Origin: JANLUX01 sp031366005
GTDB lineage: Bacteria; Bacteroidota; Bacteroidia; AKYH767-A; OLB10
Length of the DNA stretch: 58,246 nucleotides
Assembly (NCBI GenBank): GCA_031366005.1
Contig: JANLZB010000070.1
Location: forward strand, 1-58,246
Direction: 5' to 3'
In this document: in pieces, positions 7,619-16,992 of the stretch
How positions within the stretch are numbered: the stretch's first letter is position 1
Layout of the letters: each line of letters begins with the position of its first letter
Notes under the pieces: generated by a model
The model's database searches: none
The model's input: only the letters and a program-made list of their open reading frames with translations
What the model was told of the DNA's origin: nothing
Translations under genes and position numbers: made by a program

Positions 7619-10600
7619 TTACTGCCCGGTAAAATCAAAACTAACAGCTGAATTATTAAAAAGTACCGGTTGCTTACTCCATACTTCCATGCTGTTGCGA
7701 TGTCGAACTGCTATGTAATAGCTTCCACATGCAATTGGTGGAAGATTTAAATTTATGTTGCCATAAATATCAATAACAGCTGAGATAGAATAAACAATAG
7801 CATAAGGAGGCAATGGCTGATGGATGATTACAGTGATAGTATCTGTTAATGTAGGATTGTTGACCGGGTCAATTACAGCTGTCATAGTGCCTCCGCCAAT
7901 GTAAAAGCCTTCAATAAAAAGTTTCATATTGAATGTTGTATTAATAACATCTGTGCTTCCATCACAATTATCATCAACACCATTGCATATTTCTGGTGAC
8001 AAGGGATTTATTGCTGCATTGGAATCATTACAATCACCGGTTATACCAACATAACCCGATGGAGGATTACAACCACTTGTAATAATATTATTTTCATTAC
8101 CGAAATTATCACCATCAGCATCTAAGTAATAATTTATTGGAGGTTCAGTCAATGTCGCATTTGCTGACCTTGTGCATCCAAATGCATCAGTTACAGTAAC
8201 CGTGTAAGTTCCTGCTGAAAGATTAGAAATAGCGGGTGTAGTTTGATTATTACTCCAAAGAAATTGATAGGGAGTAACTCCATTAATGGCTGTAACAACT
8301 AAAGCACCGGTTGAATTATTACAAGTTGCTGCCTGTGTTTGGCTGATTGTGGTGGTGAAGGAAGTATGTGGTGAAGTAATAGTAAAATATTTTATTACCT
8401 GACAACTATTTGTATCAGAAACTGAAATTGAATAGTTACCTTCTGATAATCCCTGAATACTATTTTGCGTAGAGCCATTGCTCCAAAGAAGTTGCAATGA
8501 TCCTGTTCCTCCTGTTACAGAGGCACTGGATGAACCGCTTACTTCTCCACTGCATTTTACATTGTTAGTAATTAAATTCACCTGAACAGGGGTGGGTGCA
8601 GTAACGATAACAAATGCGCGTGAAACGCAATTATTTGCTGACAATGTATCAGTAACTGTTAAATGATAAGTGCCCGCAGCAATGTTAGTAATTGATTGTG
8701 TGGCTTGTCCTGTACTCCAGCTATACTTATAACCGGGAGGCATTGGCGCAGCCGTTAAACTCGTTTTATCACCATTACAAATTAATTTAAAAGATGGAGT
8801 GATGGATGAACCGATACTTGCAGTAAAAGTGCCTGGAATTGTAACCGGGTTACCTGACATTATTGCTTCACATTCTTCAAAATCTTTTACCAGCGTTAAA
8901 AATGTTCCGGGAGTTTGTTTAGTCATGGTTGCAGCTAAACTTGTATTGGCATTTCCATAATCTGTTCCACCATTAGTTGAATAAAAATAAGGAGATACGC
9001 CTCCTGTGGGAATGTTAATGCTTATCAACACATTCCCTGTTCCGCAGGTTGGAACAGCAGATGGAACAGTAGCCGTGGCAGTAAATACTTTGGTAACAAT
9101 TGTTGCATTTGCCGAAGTAGTACAACCCATTGCATCGGTAACTGTAACTGTATAAGTTCCGTTGGATAAATGATCTATTGTTCCGCTGATTGCTCCGTTA
9201 TTCCATAAATACGAATAAGAATTCATATTTCCACCTGTTACAACAGCAGTAATCTTACCAGCAGCTAAATTGTTACAGTTATTACTAACACTTAACGTGG
9301 CATCAAACGGTGTAGAGGGCTGTGAAATCGTAGCTATTAAAAGCTGTGATGTTTGCAGAGTATCATTATGATCGCGAACCTGCAAAGAATAAGATCCTGA
9401 TGGTAGATGTGATGCGGTAAAAGGAAATTGCACATTTTGCCAGGCTCCATGATTCAATGAAAAATCAAAAGCATTACTTCCTCCGGCAGCGGTTAAAGTA
9501 ATAGATCCTGTTGAAGCTCCATAACATGTTACAGGAGTTGATACAGCTGTCAATAAAATATTTCCGGGGCAATTTGCTGAAGCTACAGCAACACCATTTT
9601 CAGGAGCTGAAGGAGTAAGTCCGAGATAAATTCTGTCAATAAGTATATCATCGTCAAGTGGATGTATTGATAGTTTGTATTTATGTATATTAAAATTATA
9701 AACAATGGAAGTATTACTTGTTTGGTCAACGATATACCAAAACCATTCATTACTTGCGACACAACCAATAGTATTAATAATTGAATCTACACCATTAGTC
9801 ATATCTTTTAATTTAATTGCAATACTTGAATCAGGAGGTAAACCATTTTTCAGTCGTGCCCGGATGTATAAATAATATTGACTTGCAACTCTGGGTTCAA
9901 AATTGTATTCATAAGTATTAGCAGAGCCGGAAACAAAAGAAGTGAAATTGCGATAATCTCCATTGGTGATAGGATTATGTGTAGCATTTTCTGTATGGAT
10001 AGATGCTTCTATAGCATTGGATGGATTATCGAATACTTCCGCCTCAAAATCAAAATCTTTTCTCCATCGTTCAGGATGTTCCCATTGATGCCATTTATCT
10101 AACTGGTAAAAAGCAAAGTCGTTTGTATTAGCACGTGTTCTGTCCAATACATAAGTGCTTCCTTGCCTTCGGATATTAAATTGCAAATTATCAGGAGTGC
10201 CAACACCAGCGTTCAGATCAATTAATACATCCTCCTGCAGAGGTGCATCACCAATCATATTAATTAACTTTTGAATGGAACCGCTTATTGCATATTTTAA
10301 TAACGGCAAACCTGTTACCGCATCAGCATCTTGACGGATAGTGATTAACTGCAATGGATTTCCTGTATTGAAAGCATAAGCTTTACCTTGTGAAGGCGAG
10401 AAAGGAGTTGCATTTACATTGCCTTCCAAAACGTTTCCGTACAACATTATATGATCTATTCTGCTTAATACAGCCTGGGCGTAAGAAGGAGAAACAACCT
10501 GCCAGATGAATCCTTTAGGGTTACCTGAAATCTCATCATAATAGGCATGATAAAAATCAACACCTGTAAGACCTAAACCTTTCATCAGCCCAAGCCATTG

Positions 10601-12739
10601 TCCGGGACGAAAATTCCGTTCTTCGTCAAAATACCATCCTGCTGCTACATAAGGAGCAAACAATTTATCTCCCTGATTGATCTCTGCCTGTCGTGCTCTT
10701 GCCAACCACCGCCATCCTTTTGGAACTGCTGAGTTATCATCAATGGATAAATTAGTTGCCTGTATTTTCCATCGCGAAGGCGTAACAGGATAAAAATCCA
10801 TTGTAGAATATGCATTTTTAAAAACTCCATTGGTGCCTGACGGATTATACAACTGAGTTTCTCTCAACTTTGGCCAATAATACCGGGCATCCGGACCACC
10901 ATCAGCGCCAAAATTCAAATAATTCGTATTGGCAAGTCGTGTATCATTCAATAAAATATCTCTATAAGCTGTATTATCAATAGCAATTTTCCGGTCACCT
11001 AAAAACGCTAACCATTGTTGTTGATTACAACCAGAGCAAGCAGATTGCATTTCAATATTTTCTTTAAAAGCATTGGGAAGATTAAGGTTATTATCATAGG
11101 CATTGGCTGCATCATACACAGGTGCCACTTCATTATTTTCTGCAATAAATTTCAGTTGAAAATTGTTTGCCTGCAACTTGTCAAGAATGGGATTAAGCAA
11201 TGTTTTGCCTAAAGTTCCATCCCCTGTATAATTATTAACGTTTGCTATTGGCAGCCAGGTTTTGGTTGTTGAAATATTACCAGCTCTGTTTAAATATTGA
11301 TAAGGTAAAAAATGTTGATTATTTATAAAATCATATCTTACTGAATAATAATTGTGCTGATCAGAGGCATTTCCAAAATTTTGATCTTTAACTAAAGATC
11401 CTCCCGGAAGCTGGGCTCTGTTTGTAAATGCTGCATATTCAAAACCGGATGCTATCAAAGCATTTGCAGGATTAGTAACCCATTGCATCCAGGTATAAGG
11501 ATGGGTACCCGGAATATTAACCTGGTTTATTTCCGTAGATAGATTTTCAGCAAGGTTGAAATAATAATTCCATTTTGCTGCCAGTTCAATTTGCACGTCA
11601 AGGCTTGTTTGCAATTTTACGGTGGCATTGGATGAGCTGTTATTTCCAATCCATTTGGAACGGATAACATTCATGTTTTTATGCAATGCACTCTGTGGTT
11701 TATAACGTGGCAAACTATAAGAATAAAGCTGCTCAAGTGCAGTATGATTTACTTTATACGAACTTAAATCTCCACCTCCAATGATATGACCGAGAGGAAA
11801 TTCATTAGGATCAGGCTCGCTGCTAAGCGCTATATTATTTGGCAAAGCCTGTGTTAATTGAAATGTATAATGATTAGGCCCTGACAGACTATCTCCTTTG
11901 AAATCTTTCATGTGCTGAGCTATCTGCTCATCAGTAATCACATCATTATAATAAGCTATTTCATCCATACCGCCCACCATTTTATCATAGTTGGTGGTGG
12001 AATTAACTGCAAGGGTACAAGTTGAAGCTGTGAAAGTGCCCGGTGTAATAACTGTAGAAAATTCTGCCGGACTTATTCCGTCCACCCATATTTTTTTAAC
12101 ACCTGTATTAGGATTATAACTAAACGCTATATGATGCCATTTACCATCAAGATAATATTCAATAGATCTTCTGTTAAGACCATTAAGTCCTATTTTAAAA
12201 GTGTGGGCATCACTTGACTGGCCTCCGTTTAAATCTGTTACAAACATGATAGCAGCACTTCCATTATCTGTTAAATCAAAATTCATATAGAAAGTGAGGA
12301 ATGTACCAGGCTGGGATTGATTTGAAGCCCTGTTTAAAGTAAAAAGATGAGCTCTGCGCTGAATACCAAAACCATCATCAAACCTTACCAAAGTTTCAAA
12401 GCTGAACCCGTTATTGCTTAAAGGAATATTGTTATTTTTAAATTGTGCGTTCGCAGAATTAAATAAAGCATAATTACCAACATTTCCTGCAGGCGTATTA
12501 ACTATCAAGGGAATATTGCCGGGTGGAATTAATGAGCAATTAGAAATGCACAATGAGGAACATTGTGGAGATATGTAACCGGTAGAAATGGACGTCCAGG
12601 AATTATATCGTTCATTAGTTCCTCCATCAAAAGTATAATATACAAAGGGTTGAATTTGGGCTATGGTAGACGTAGCTGCTGACACAGCGAATAAAATCAA
12701 TATATTTTTTATTACTCGAGTGAATTTTAAAGATTTCAA
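7619..12739 (-). CDS. Giant secreted multidomain protein (LamG, SprB-like repeats, MopE motif)
   Basis: The product has 1706 residues with a signal peptide (AATSTIAQ, residues ~20-28). Residues ~33-285 form a LamG/concanavalin-like domain (GGMDEIAYYNDVI). Residues ~300-1050 are unassigned and include AAGWYFDEERNFRPGQWLG (~700), conceivably part of a hydrolase barrel. Residues ~1060-1530 hold SprB/PKD-like repeats (LWSNGSTQ, LSAGTYTVTVTDAFGC). Residues ~1535-1598 show a MopE-type metal-binding motif (YLDADGDNFG, GDCNDSNAAINP, ICNGVDDNCDG). The last ~105 residues match the C-terminal module of the gene at 1-1701. Export and surface attachment are inferred; the activity is unknown. No perfect promoter box was found upstream. 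Confidence 0.82.
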   Translation of the reverse strand: MKSLKFTRVIKNILILFAVSAATSTIAQIQPFVYYTFDGGTNERYNSWTSISTGYISPQCSSLCISNCSLIPPGNIPLIVNTPAGNVGNYALFNSANAQFKNNNIPLSNNGFSFETLVRFDDGFGIQRRAHLFTLNRASNQSQPGTFLTFYMNFDLTDNGSAAIMFVTDLNGGQSSDAHTFKIGLNGLNRRSIEYYLDGKWHHIAFSYNPNTGVKKIWVDGISPAEFSTVITPGTFTASTCTLAVNSTTNYDKMVGGMDEIAYYNDVITDEQIAQHMKDFKGDSLSGPNHYTFQLTQALPNNIALSSEPDPNEFPLGHIIGGGDLSSYKVNHTALEQLYSYSLPRYKPQSALHKNMNVIRSKWIGNNSSSNATVKLQTSLDVQIELAAKWNYYFNLAENLSTEINQVNIPGTHPYTWMQWVTNPANALIASGFEYAAFTNRAQLPGGSLVKDQNFGNASDQHNYYSVRYDFINNQHFLPYQYLNRAGNISTTKTWLPIANVNNYTGDGTLGKTLLNPILDKLQANNFQLKFIAENNEVAPVYDAANAYDNNLNLPNAFKENIEMQSACSGCNQQQWLAFLGDRKIAIDNTAYRDILLNDTRLANTNYLNFGADGGPDARYYWPKLRETQLYNPSGTNGVFKNAYSTMDFYPVTPSRWKIQATNLSIDDNSAVPKGWRWLARARQAEINQGDKLFAPYVAAGWYFDEERNFRPGQWLGLMKGLGLTGVDFYHAYYDEISGNPKGFIWQVVSPSYAQAVLSRIDHIMLYGNVLEGNVNATPFSPSQGKAYAFNTGNPLQLITIRQDADAVTGLPLLKYAISGSIQKLINMIGDAPLQEDVLIDLNAGVGTPDNLQFNIRRQGSTYVLDRTRANTNDFAFYQLDKWHQWEHPERWRKDFDFEAEVFDNPSNAIEASIHTENATHNPITNGDYRNFTSFVSGSANTYEYNFEPRVASQYYLYIRARLKNGLPPDSSIAIKLKDMTNGVDSIINTIGCVASNEWFWYIVDQTSNTSIVYNFNIHKYKLSIHPLDDDILIDRIYLGLTPSAPENGVAVASANCPGNILLTAVSTPVTCYGASTGSITLTAAGGSNAFDFSLNHGAWQNVQFPFTASHLPSGSYSLQVRDHNDTLQTSQLLIATISQPSTPFDATLSVSNNCNNLAAGKITAVVTGGNMNSYSYLWNNGAISGTIDHLSNGTYTVTVTDAMGCTTSANATIVTKVFTATATVPSAVPTCGTGNVLISINIPTGGVSPYFYSTNGGTDYGNANTSLAATMTKQTPGTFLTLVKDFEECEAIMSGNPVTIPGTFTASIGSSITPSFKLICNGDKTSLTAAPMPPGYKYSWSTGQATQSITNIAAGTYHLTVTDTLSANNCVSRAFVIVTAPTPVQVNLITNNVKCSGEVSGSSSASVTGGTGSLQLLWSNGSTQNSIQGLSEGNYSISVSDTNSCQVIKYFTITSPHTSFTTTISQTQAATCNNSTGALVVTAINGVTPYQFLWSNNQTTPAISNLSAGTYTVTVTDAFGCTRSANATLTEPPINYYLDADGDNFGNENNIITSGCNPPSGYVGITGDCNDSNAAINPLSPEICNGVDDNCDGSTDVINTTFNMKLFIEGFYIGGGTMTAVIDPVNNPTLTDTITVIIHQPLPPYAIVYSISAVIDIYGNINLNLPPIACGSYYIAVRHRNSMEVWSKQPVLFNNSAVSFDFTGQ

Positions 12740-13082
12740 TAAGGTGATAGAATTAAATTTAAATGCCAGTAGAGAATTAACAAAATCAATAAGCTGCTAA
12801 AAAATGTCCGCTATTTCAAATGTGTGTTCATGCGAAAGCGAATAAGGAATGTAAGGTCGAAACAAATTGAATTTTGACCAATAAAAGATATTAACATTAC
12901 AAAATACAGCTCAAATTTCTAACATTTTTATCAAGTCTAAAGAGCAACATGATTATATAACCCTGAACATTTTGAATAAAAGAAAAATGCATATTGATCA
13001 TCTACAAATTTCATTTTGTAAATACCTGATTAGGCGTTAAAAACTGCCCTATCGTGTGTTCAGAAATTATTTTCTTCATAGC
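12740..13082. other. Intergenic region, nothing recognised
   Basis: This AT-rich stretch lies between the divergent giant-protein gene and the rpsL promoter. I see no ORF, tRNA, strong hairpin or perfect TAnnTTTG box on the minus strand. The closest matches for the giant gene are one-mismatch boxes such as CAAATTGA and CAAATGTG (plus-strand reading). Confidence 0.6.
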
Positions 13083-13112
13083 TTGATTAAACGAAAACTT
13101 TTCCTACTTTTG
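13083..13112 (+). promoter_or_regulatory. Promoter of the rpsL operon
   Basis: A -33 element TTG (13083-13085, within CTTGA) is followed after 19 bases by the -7 box TACTTTTG (13105-13112). This fits the Bacteroidota sigma-ABfr consensus TTTG-N19-TAnnTTTG. The transcript would start near 13119, giving a ~60-base leader before the rpsL ATG. This is the best-formed promoter in the window. Confidence 0.75.
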
Positions 13113-13177
13113 CCGTCCCTTTTTAGGGGAATAGTGTTTAGGTAACAATAATCATAGATAAAATAATAAATTAACGA

Positions 13178-13579
13178 ATGCCAACAATACAACAGTTAGT
13201 ACGCAAGGGCAGAGAATCTCTGATCGACAAAAGTAAATCACCTGCTCTTATGAATTGTCCACAACGAAGAGGGGTTTGTACACGTGTGTACACCACCACA
13301 CCTAAGAAACCAAATTCAGCAATGAGAAAGGTGGCAAGGGTACGTTTGACTAACAAGTTTGAGGTTACGGCATACATTCCGGGAGAAGGACATAACCTGC
13401 AGGAGCACAGCATCGTGATGATACGAGGCGGAAGGGTTAAAGATTTACCGGGAGTTCGTTATCACATCATCCGCGGCACGCTGGATACTTCAGGTGTTGA
13501 AGGACGTAACCAGCGCAGAAGTAAATACGGTACTAAAAAACCAAAAGCAGGCGCACCAGCTCCGGCAAAGAAAAAGTAA
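13178..13579 (+). CDS. rpsL: 30S ribosomal protein S12
   Basis: The 133-residue product is S12, part of the decoding centre of the small subunit. The conserved TPKKPNSAMRKVARV loop and the RGGRVKDLPGVRYH loop are both intact. The two lysines at which streptomycin-resistance substitutions arise are wild type, as is the Asp in KDLPG that RimO methylthiolates. The Ala/Pro/Lys-rich tail (GAPAPAKKK) is usual in Bacteroidota. It is the first gene of rpsL-rpsG-fusA-rpsJ, 60 bases before rpsG, behind the promoter at 13083-13112. Confidence 0.98.
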   Translation: MPTIQQLVRKGRESLIDKSKSPALMNCPQRRGVCTRVYTTTPKKPNSAMRKVARVRLTNKFEVTAYIPGEGHNLQEHSIVMIRGGRVKDLPGVRYHIIRGTLDTSGVEGRNQRRSKYGTKKPKAGAPAPAKKK

Positions 13580-13582
13580 ATG

Positions 13583-13636
13583 AGCAATATGCAATTGGCA
13601 ACAACAATGCAACAATTTAGCAATTCAACAATAGAA
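13583..13636. repeat. GCAACAATG-word repeat between rpsL and rpsG
   Basis: Words such as GCAATATGCAATTGGC, CAACAATGCAACAA and AGCAATTCAACAATAG repeat in tandem with drift. They fill nearly all of the 60-base rpsL-rpsG gap. Confidence 0.55.
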
Positions 13637-13639
13637 TAA

Positions 13640-14110
13640 ATGAGGAAATCAAAACCAAAAAAGAGAATTCTGTTACCAGATCCAAAATTTAACGATCCGT
13701 TAGTTACGCGATTTGTGAACAATATGATGGAGCAGGGTAAAAAAGGCGTTGCATTTGAAATTTTTTACAATGCATTAGAGCGTGTTGAAACCAAAACCAA
13801 AGAAAACGGACTGGAACAATGGCGTAATGCATTGAATAATATAATGCCAAGCGTTGAAGTACGCAGCCGCAGAGTTGGTGGTGCTACTTTCCAGATTCCA
13901 TCAGAAGTTCGCCCCGACCGCAGAATTTCTGTAGGTATTAAGTGGATGATACAGTATTCGCGCAAGCGCAATGAAAAAAGCATGGCTGAGAAATTAGCCG
14001 GTGAAATCATAGCTGCTGCAAAAGGTGAAGGTGCTTCAGTGAAAAAGAAAGATGATGTACACAGAATGGCAGAGGCTAACAAGGCATTCTCACATTTTAA
14101 AGTTAATTAA
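13640..14110 (+). CDS. rpsG: 30S ribosomal protein S7
   Basis: The 156-residue product is S7, a primary 16S rRNA binder that nucleates 30S head assembly. Visible family segments are DPKFNDPLVTRFVNNMMEQG at residues ~14-33, PSVEVRSRRVGGATFQIP in the middle (the beta-hairpin that contacts the E site), and the C-terminal DVHRMAEANKAFSHFK. Length is normal. It is the second gene of the str-type operon. Confidence 0.98.
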   Translation: MRKSKPKKRILLPDPKFNDPLVTRFVNNMMEQGKKGVAFEIFYNALERVETKTKENGLEQWRNALNNIMPSVEVRSRRVGGATFQIPSEVRPDRRISVGIKWMIQYSRKRNEKSMAEKLAGEIIAAAKGEGASVKKKDDVHRMAEANKAFSHFKVN

Positions 14111-14114
14111 GGCT

Positions 14115-14216
14115 TAAGGTAAATAGGTAATTAAGGTAAATGGGTAATTAAGGTAATTAAGGGTAATACAGAAATGACTAATTACCTCAATTACCCCAAT
14201 TACCCCAATCCCCAAT
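14115..14216. repeat. GGTAATTA-word repeat with inverted half between rpsG and fusA
   Basis: The left half repeats GGTAAATAGGTAATTAAGG-like words; the right half repeats the complementary words CTAATTACCTCAATTACCCC. The tract can fold into a long imperfect hairpin and fills the 114-base gap. Intrinsic terminator features (GC-rich stem plus T-tract) are absent, so the operon probably reads through. Confidence 0.65.
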
Positions 14217-14224
14217 AACAAAAC

Positions 14225-16387
14225 ATGGCTGACGAGAAAATAGATTTACAATACGTACGTAACATTGGTATCTCTGCACATATTGATGCAGGTAAAACCA
14301 CTTGTACTGAGCGTATTCTTTTTTATACCGGTATAACCCACAAGATTGGTGAGGTTCATGATGGCGCTGCTACCATGGACTGGATGGTTCAGGAGCAGGA
14401 GCGCGGTATCACAATTACATCAGCAGCTACCACCACTTTCTGGGATTATCCGACTGACAATGGCAAGAGACTACCAACGACTAAGAAATACAAGATCAAT
14501 ATTATTGATACTCCCGGTCACGTTGATTTTACTGTAGAAGTAAATCGTTCGTTACGTGTATTGGATGGACTGGTGTTTTTGTTTTCTGCTGTTGATGGTG
14601 TTGAGCCGCAATCAGAAACTAACTGGCGTTTAGCAAATAACTATAATGTTACCCGTTTGGGCTTTGTAAATAAAATGGACCGTGCCGGTGCTGACTTTTT
14701 AAATGTAGTTAAGCAGGTTCGTGAAATGTTAGGGGGAAATGCAGTTCCATTGCAGTTACCATTAGGTAATGAGGAAACTTTCCGTGGAGTTGTTGATCTG
14801 GTAAACTTCCGCGCTATTGAGTGGAATGAAGCAGACCAGGGAATGACTTACAAAGTGGTTCCTATTCCTGACGATATGATGGAAGAAGCAAAAGAGTGGA
14901 GAGAGAAATTGCTCGAGTCGGTTGCTGAGTTCGATGATAAATTAATGGAGAAGTATTTTGAAGATCCTTCTTCCATCACTGAAGCAGAAATGCTTGCTGC
15001 TTTGCGCAAAGCGTGTGTAGCAAATAAAGTAGTTCCGATGTTTTGCGGTTCTGCCTTTAAAAATAAAGGTGTGCAAACCATGTTGGATTATGTGATGGCA
15101 TTGATGCCAAGTCCTCTTGATAAAGAGAGCATCATTGGTACCCATCCTGACACCGGAGCAGAAGTTATCCGCAAGCCAGATTTGAAAGAGCCTTTTGCAG
15201 CGCTCGCATTTAAGATTGCTACTGATCCGTTTGTTGGCCGTTTAGCTTACTTCCGCGCATACTCCGGAAAATTAGAGTCAGGCAGTTATGTATTGAATAC
15301 ACGCAGTGGAAATAAAGAGCGTATTTCACGTATCTTCCAGATGCATGCAAATAAGCAAAACCAGGTTCCTGAGATTGGCGCAGGAGATATTGGCGCTGCT
15401 GTAGGTTTTAAAGATATTAAGACAGGAGATACTTTGTGTGCAGAAGCTTTTCCAATTGTATTGGAAGCAATGAAATTCCCAGAGCCTGTTATTGGTTTAG
15501 CAATTGAGCCCAAAACTCAGGCTGATCTTGATAAACTCGGCAATGGATTAAATAAACTTGCTGAAGAGGATCCTACTTTCCGTGTTAGAACAGATGAGGA
15601 TTCAGGTCAAACCATCATCAGTGGTATGGGTGAGTTGCATCTTGAGATTATTGTTGACCGCTTAAGACGTGAGTTTAAAGTGGAAGTTAACCAGGGAGCA
15701 CCACAGGTTGCTTATAAAGAAGCTATCAACGGTACGGTTGAACACCGCGAGGTTTACAAAAAACAAACTGGTGGTCGTGGTAAGTTCGCAGATATTAAAT
15801 TCACCTTATCACCTGTTGACGAAGACTTTGTTACAGATGATAAAAACGGTGGACTTCAGTTTGAGAATGAAATTTCGGGTGGTAATATCCCGCGTGAATT
15901 TATACCTGCTGTAGAAAAAGGTTTCAGGGCAGCTATGGCAAACGGAGTGCTTGCCGGTTATCCTGTACAAACTATGAAAGTGCGTTTGTATGATGGTTCT
16001 TACCATGATGTAGATTCGGATGCATTATCTTTTGAGATTTGTGCACGCACCGCATTCCGTGAAGCAGTTCCAAAAGCTAAACCCGTTTTATTAGAGCCAA
16101 TCATGAGTGTTGAGGTATTAACACCTGAGCAGTACATGGGTGATATCGTTGGTGATTTAAACCGCAGACGTGGACAAATGGAGGGTATGGATAGCCGTGC
16201 AGGTTCACAGGTTATTAAAGCTAAAGTTCCATTGGGAGAAATGTTTGGGTATGTAACACAGTTGCGTACCATGTCATCCGGTCGTGCTAACTCTACGATG
16301 GAGTTCTCTCATTATGCCGATGTACCCAAAGCAATGTCGGATGCGGTAATCGCAAAGTTGAAAGGTAAAGCAGCAGAAAAAGTTTAA
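14225..16387 (+). CDS. fusA: Elongation factor G
   Basis: The 720-residue product is the translocation GTPase EF-G. The P-loop AHIDAGKT is at residues 18-25, DTPGH at 95-99 and NKMD at ~149-152. An extra loop between switch II and G2 (YPTDNGKRLPTTKKY, ~75-89) is typical of Bacteroidota EF-G. Domains IV and V are complete (GSYHDVDSDALSFEI, then LNRRRGQMEGM). It drives tRNA-mRNA translocation on the ribosome. Its place after rpsG marks it as the housekeeping copy. No tuf gene follows; rpsJ does. Confidence 0.98.
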   Translation: MADEKIDLQYVRNIGISAHIDAGKTTCTERILFYTGITHKIGEVHDGAATMDWMVQEQERGITITSAATTTFWDYPTDNGKRLPTTKKYKINIIDTPGHVDFTVEVNRSLRVLDGLVFLFSAVDGVEPQSETNWRLANNYNVTRLGFVNKMDRAGADFLNVVKQVREMLGGNAVPLQLPLGNEETFRGVVDLVNFRAIEWNEADQGMTYKVVPIPDDMMEEAKEWREKLLESVAEFDDKLMEKYFEDPSSITEAEMLAALRKACVANKVVPMFCGSAFKNKGVQTMLDYVMALMPSPLDKESIIGTHPDTGAEVIRKPDLKEPFAALAFKIATDPFVGRLAYFRAYSGKLESGSYVLNTRSGNKERISRIFQMHANKQNQVPEIGAGDIGAAVGFKDIKTGDTLCAEAFPIVLEAMKFPEPVIGLAIEPKTQADLDKLGNGLNKLAEEDPTFRVRTDEDSGQTIISGMGELHLEIIVDRLRREFKVEVNQGAPQVAYKEAINGTVEHREVYKKQTGGRGKFADIKFTLSPVDEDFVTDDKNGGLQFENEISGGNIPREFIPAVEKGFRAAMANGVLAGYPVQTMKVRLYDGSYHDVDSDALSFEICARTAFREAVPKAKPVLLEPIMSVEVLTPEQYMGDIVGDLNRRRGQMEGMDSRAGSQVIKAKVPLGEMFGYVTQLRTMSSGRANSTMEFSHYADVPKAMSDAVIAKLKGKAAEKV

Positions 16388-16389
16388 AT

Positions 16390-16472
16390 ACAATTTGATG
16401 ATTTAGTAATTTGATAATTAGTTAATGAAATCATCAAATCCCCAAATCATCAATTCCGATAAATCGGAACAA
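16390..16472. repeat. ATTTGATGATTT-word repeat with inverted half between fusA and rpsJ
   Basis: The left half has CAATTTGATGATTTAGTAATT-type words and the right half the complementary AAATCATCAAATCCCC and CAAATCATCAATT. A small perfect hairpin TTCCGA-TAAA-TCGGAA follows (~16454-16469). This is the same design as at 14115-14216 but with other words. Confidence 0.6.
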
Positions 16473-16505
16473 ATTAAAATTAACGTTCTTAAATAAACAA
16501 AGGCA

Positions 16506-16811
16506 ATGAGCCAACGCATCAGAATCAAATTAAAATCTTACGATTACAATCTCGTTGATAAATCAGCTGAGAAAATCGTAAAAACAGTAAAGCCGACAGG
16601 CGCAGTAGTAACAGGACCTATTCCACTTCCTACTGAGAAAAAGATTTACACCGTGCTTCGCTCACCCCACGCAAACAAAAAAGCACGTGAGCAATTTCAA
16701 TTATGCTCATACAAGCGTTTGCTCGACATCTACAGCACAACTGCAAAAACAGTGGATGCTTTGATGAAACTTGAGTTACCGAGTGGAGTTGAAGTAGAAA
16801 TTAAGGTTTAA
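16506..16811 (+). CDS. rpsJ: 30S ribosomal protein S10
   Basis: The 101-residue product is S10 (start MSQRIRIKLKSYDYNLVD; later PLPTEKKIYTVLRSPHANKK and the KRLLDIYS segment). It is part of the 30S head and, in other bacteria, the NusE antitermination partner of NusB. It is the last gene of this operon; a strong intrinsic terminator follows 53 bases later. In many Bacteroidota rpsJ continues directly into rplC-rplD-rplW, so the S10 operon appears split here. Confidence 0.98.
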   Translation: MSQRIRIKLKSYDYNLVDKSAEKIVKTVKPTGAVVTGPIPLPTEKKIYTVLRSPHANKKAREQFQLCSYKRLLDIYSTTAKTVDALMKLELPSGVEVEIKV

Positions 16812-16864
16812 GGTCGGTTTTTCTAATAAAGATTAATATCATCTTTATTAATTAAAAATTTATA

Positions 16865-16900
16865 AGAGGTTGTCTCCAAGTGAGGCAGCCTCTTTTTATT
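16865..16900 (+). terminator. Intrinsic terminator of the rpsL-rpsJ operon
   Basis: AGAGGTTGTCTC (16865-16876) pairs with GAGGCAGCCTCT (16882-16893), a 12-bp stem with two G-U pairs and a 5-base loop. It is followed by TTTTATTTT. Strong textbook form. Confidence 0.88.
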
Positions 16901-16920
16901 TTCTTAAAAACCGATTTAAA

Positions 16921-16959
16921 TATAAATAAAAACGCGCAAGAAAAGAGGATTCTTGCGCG
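16921..16959 (-). terminator. Intrinsic terminator for the minus-strand small gene
   Basis: CGCGCAAGAA (16933-16942) and TTCTTGCGCG (16950-16959) form a perfect 10-bp stem with a 7-base loop. Read on the minus strand it is followed by TTTTTATTTATA. It therefore ends a transcript coming from the right, and the only candidate there is the 30-codon ORF at 16993-17085. Confidence 0.75.
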
Positions 16960-16992
16960 GAAATTAGGTGGGCCTGAATATCACATATCTTG

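Noticed and set aside
14115..14216. Transcription terminator inside the ribosomal operon
   Set aside because: The inverted words are AT-rich, imperfect and lack a following T-tract; fusA and rpsJ show no separate perfect promoter box.
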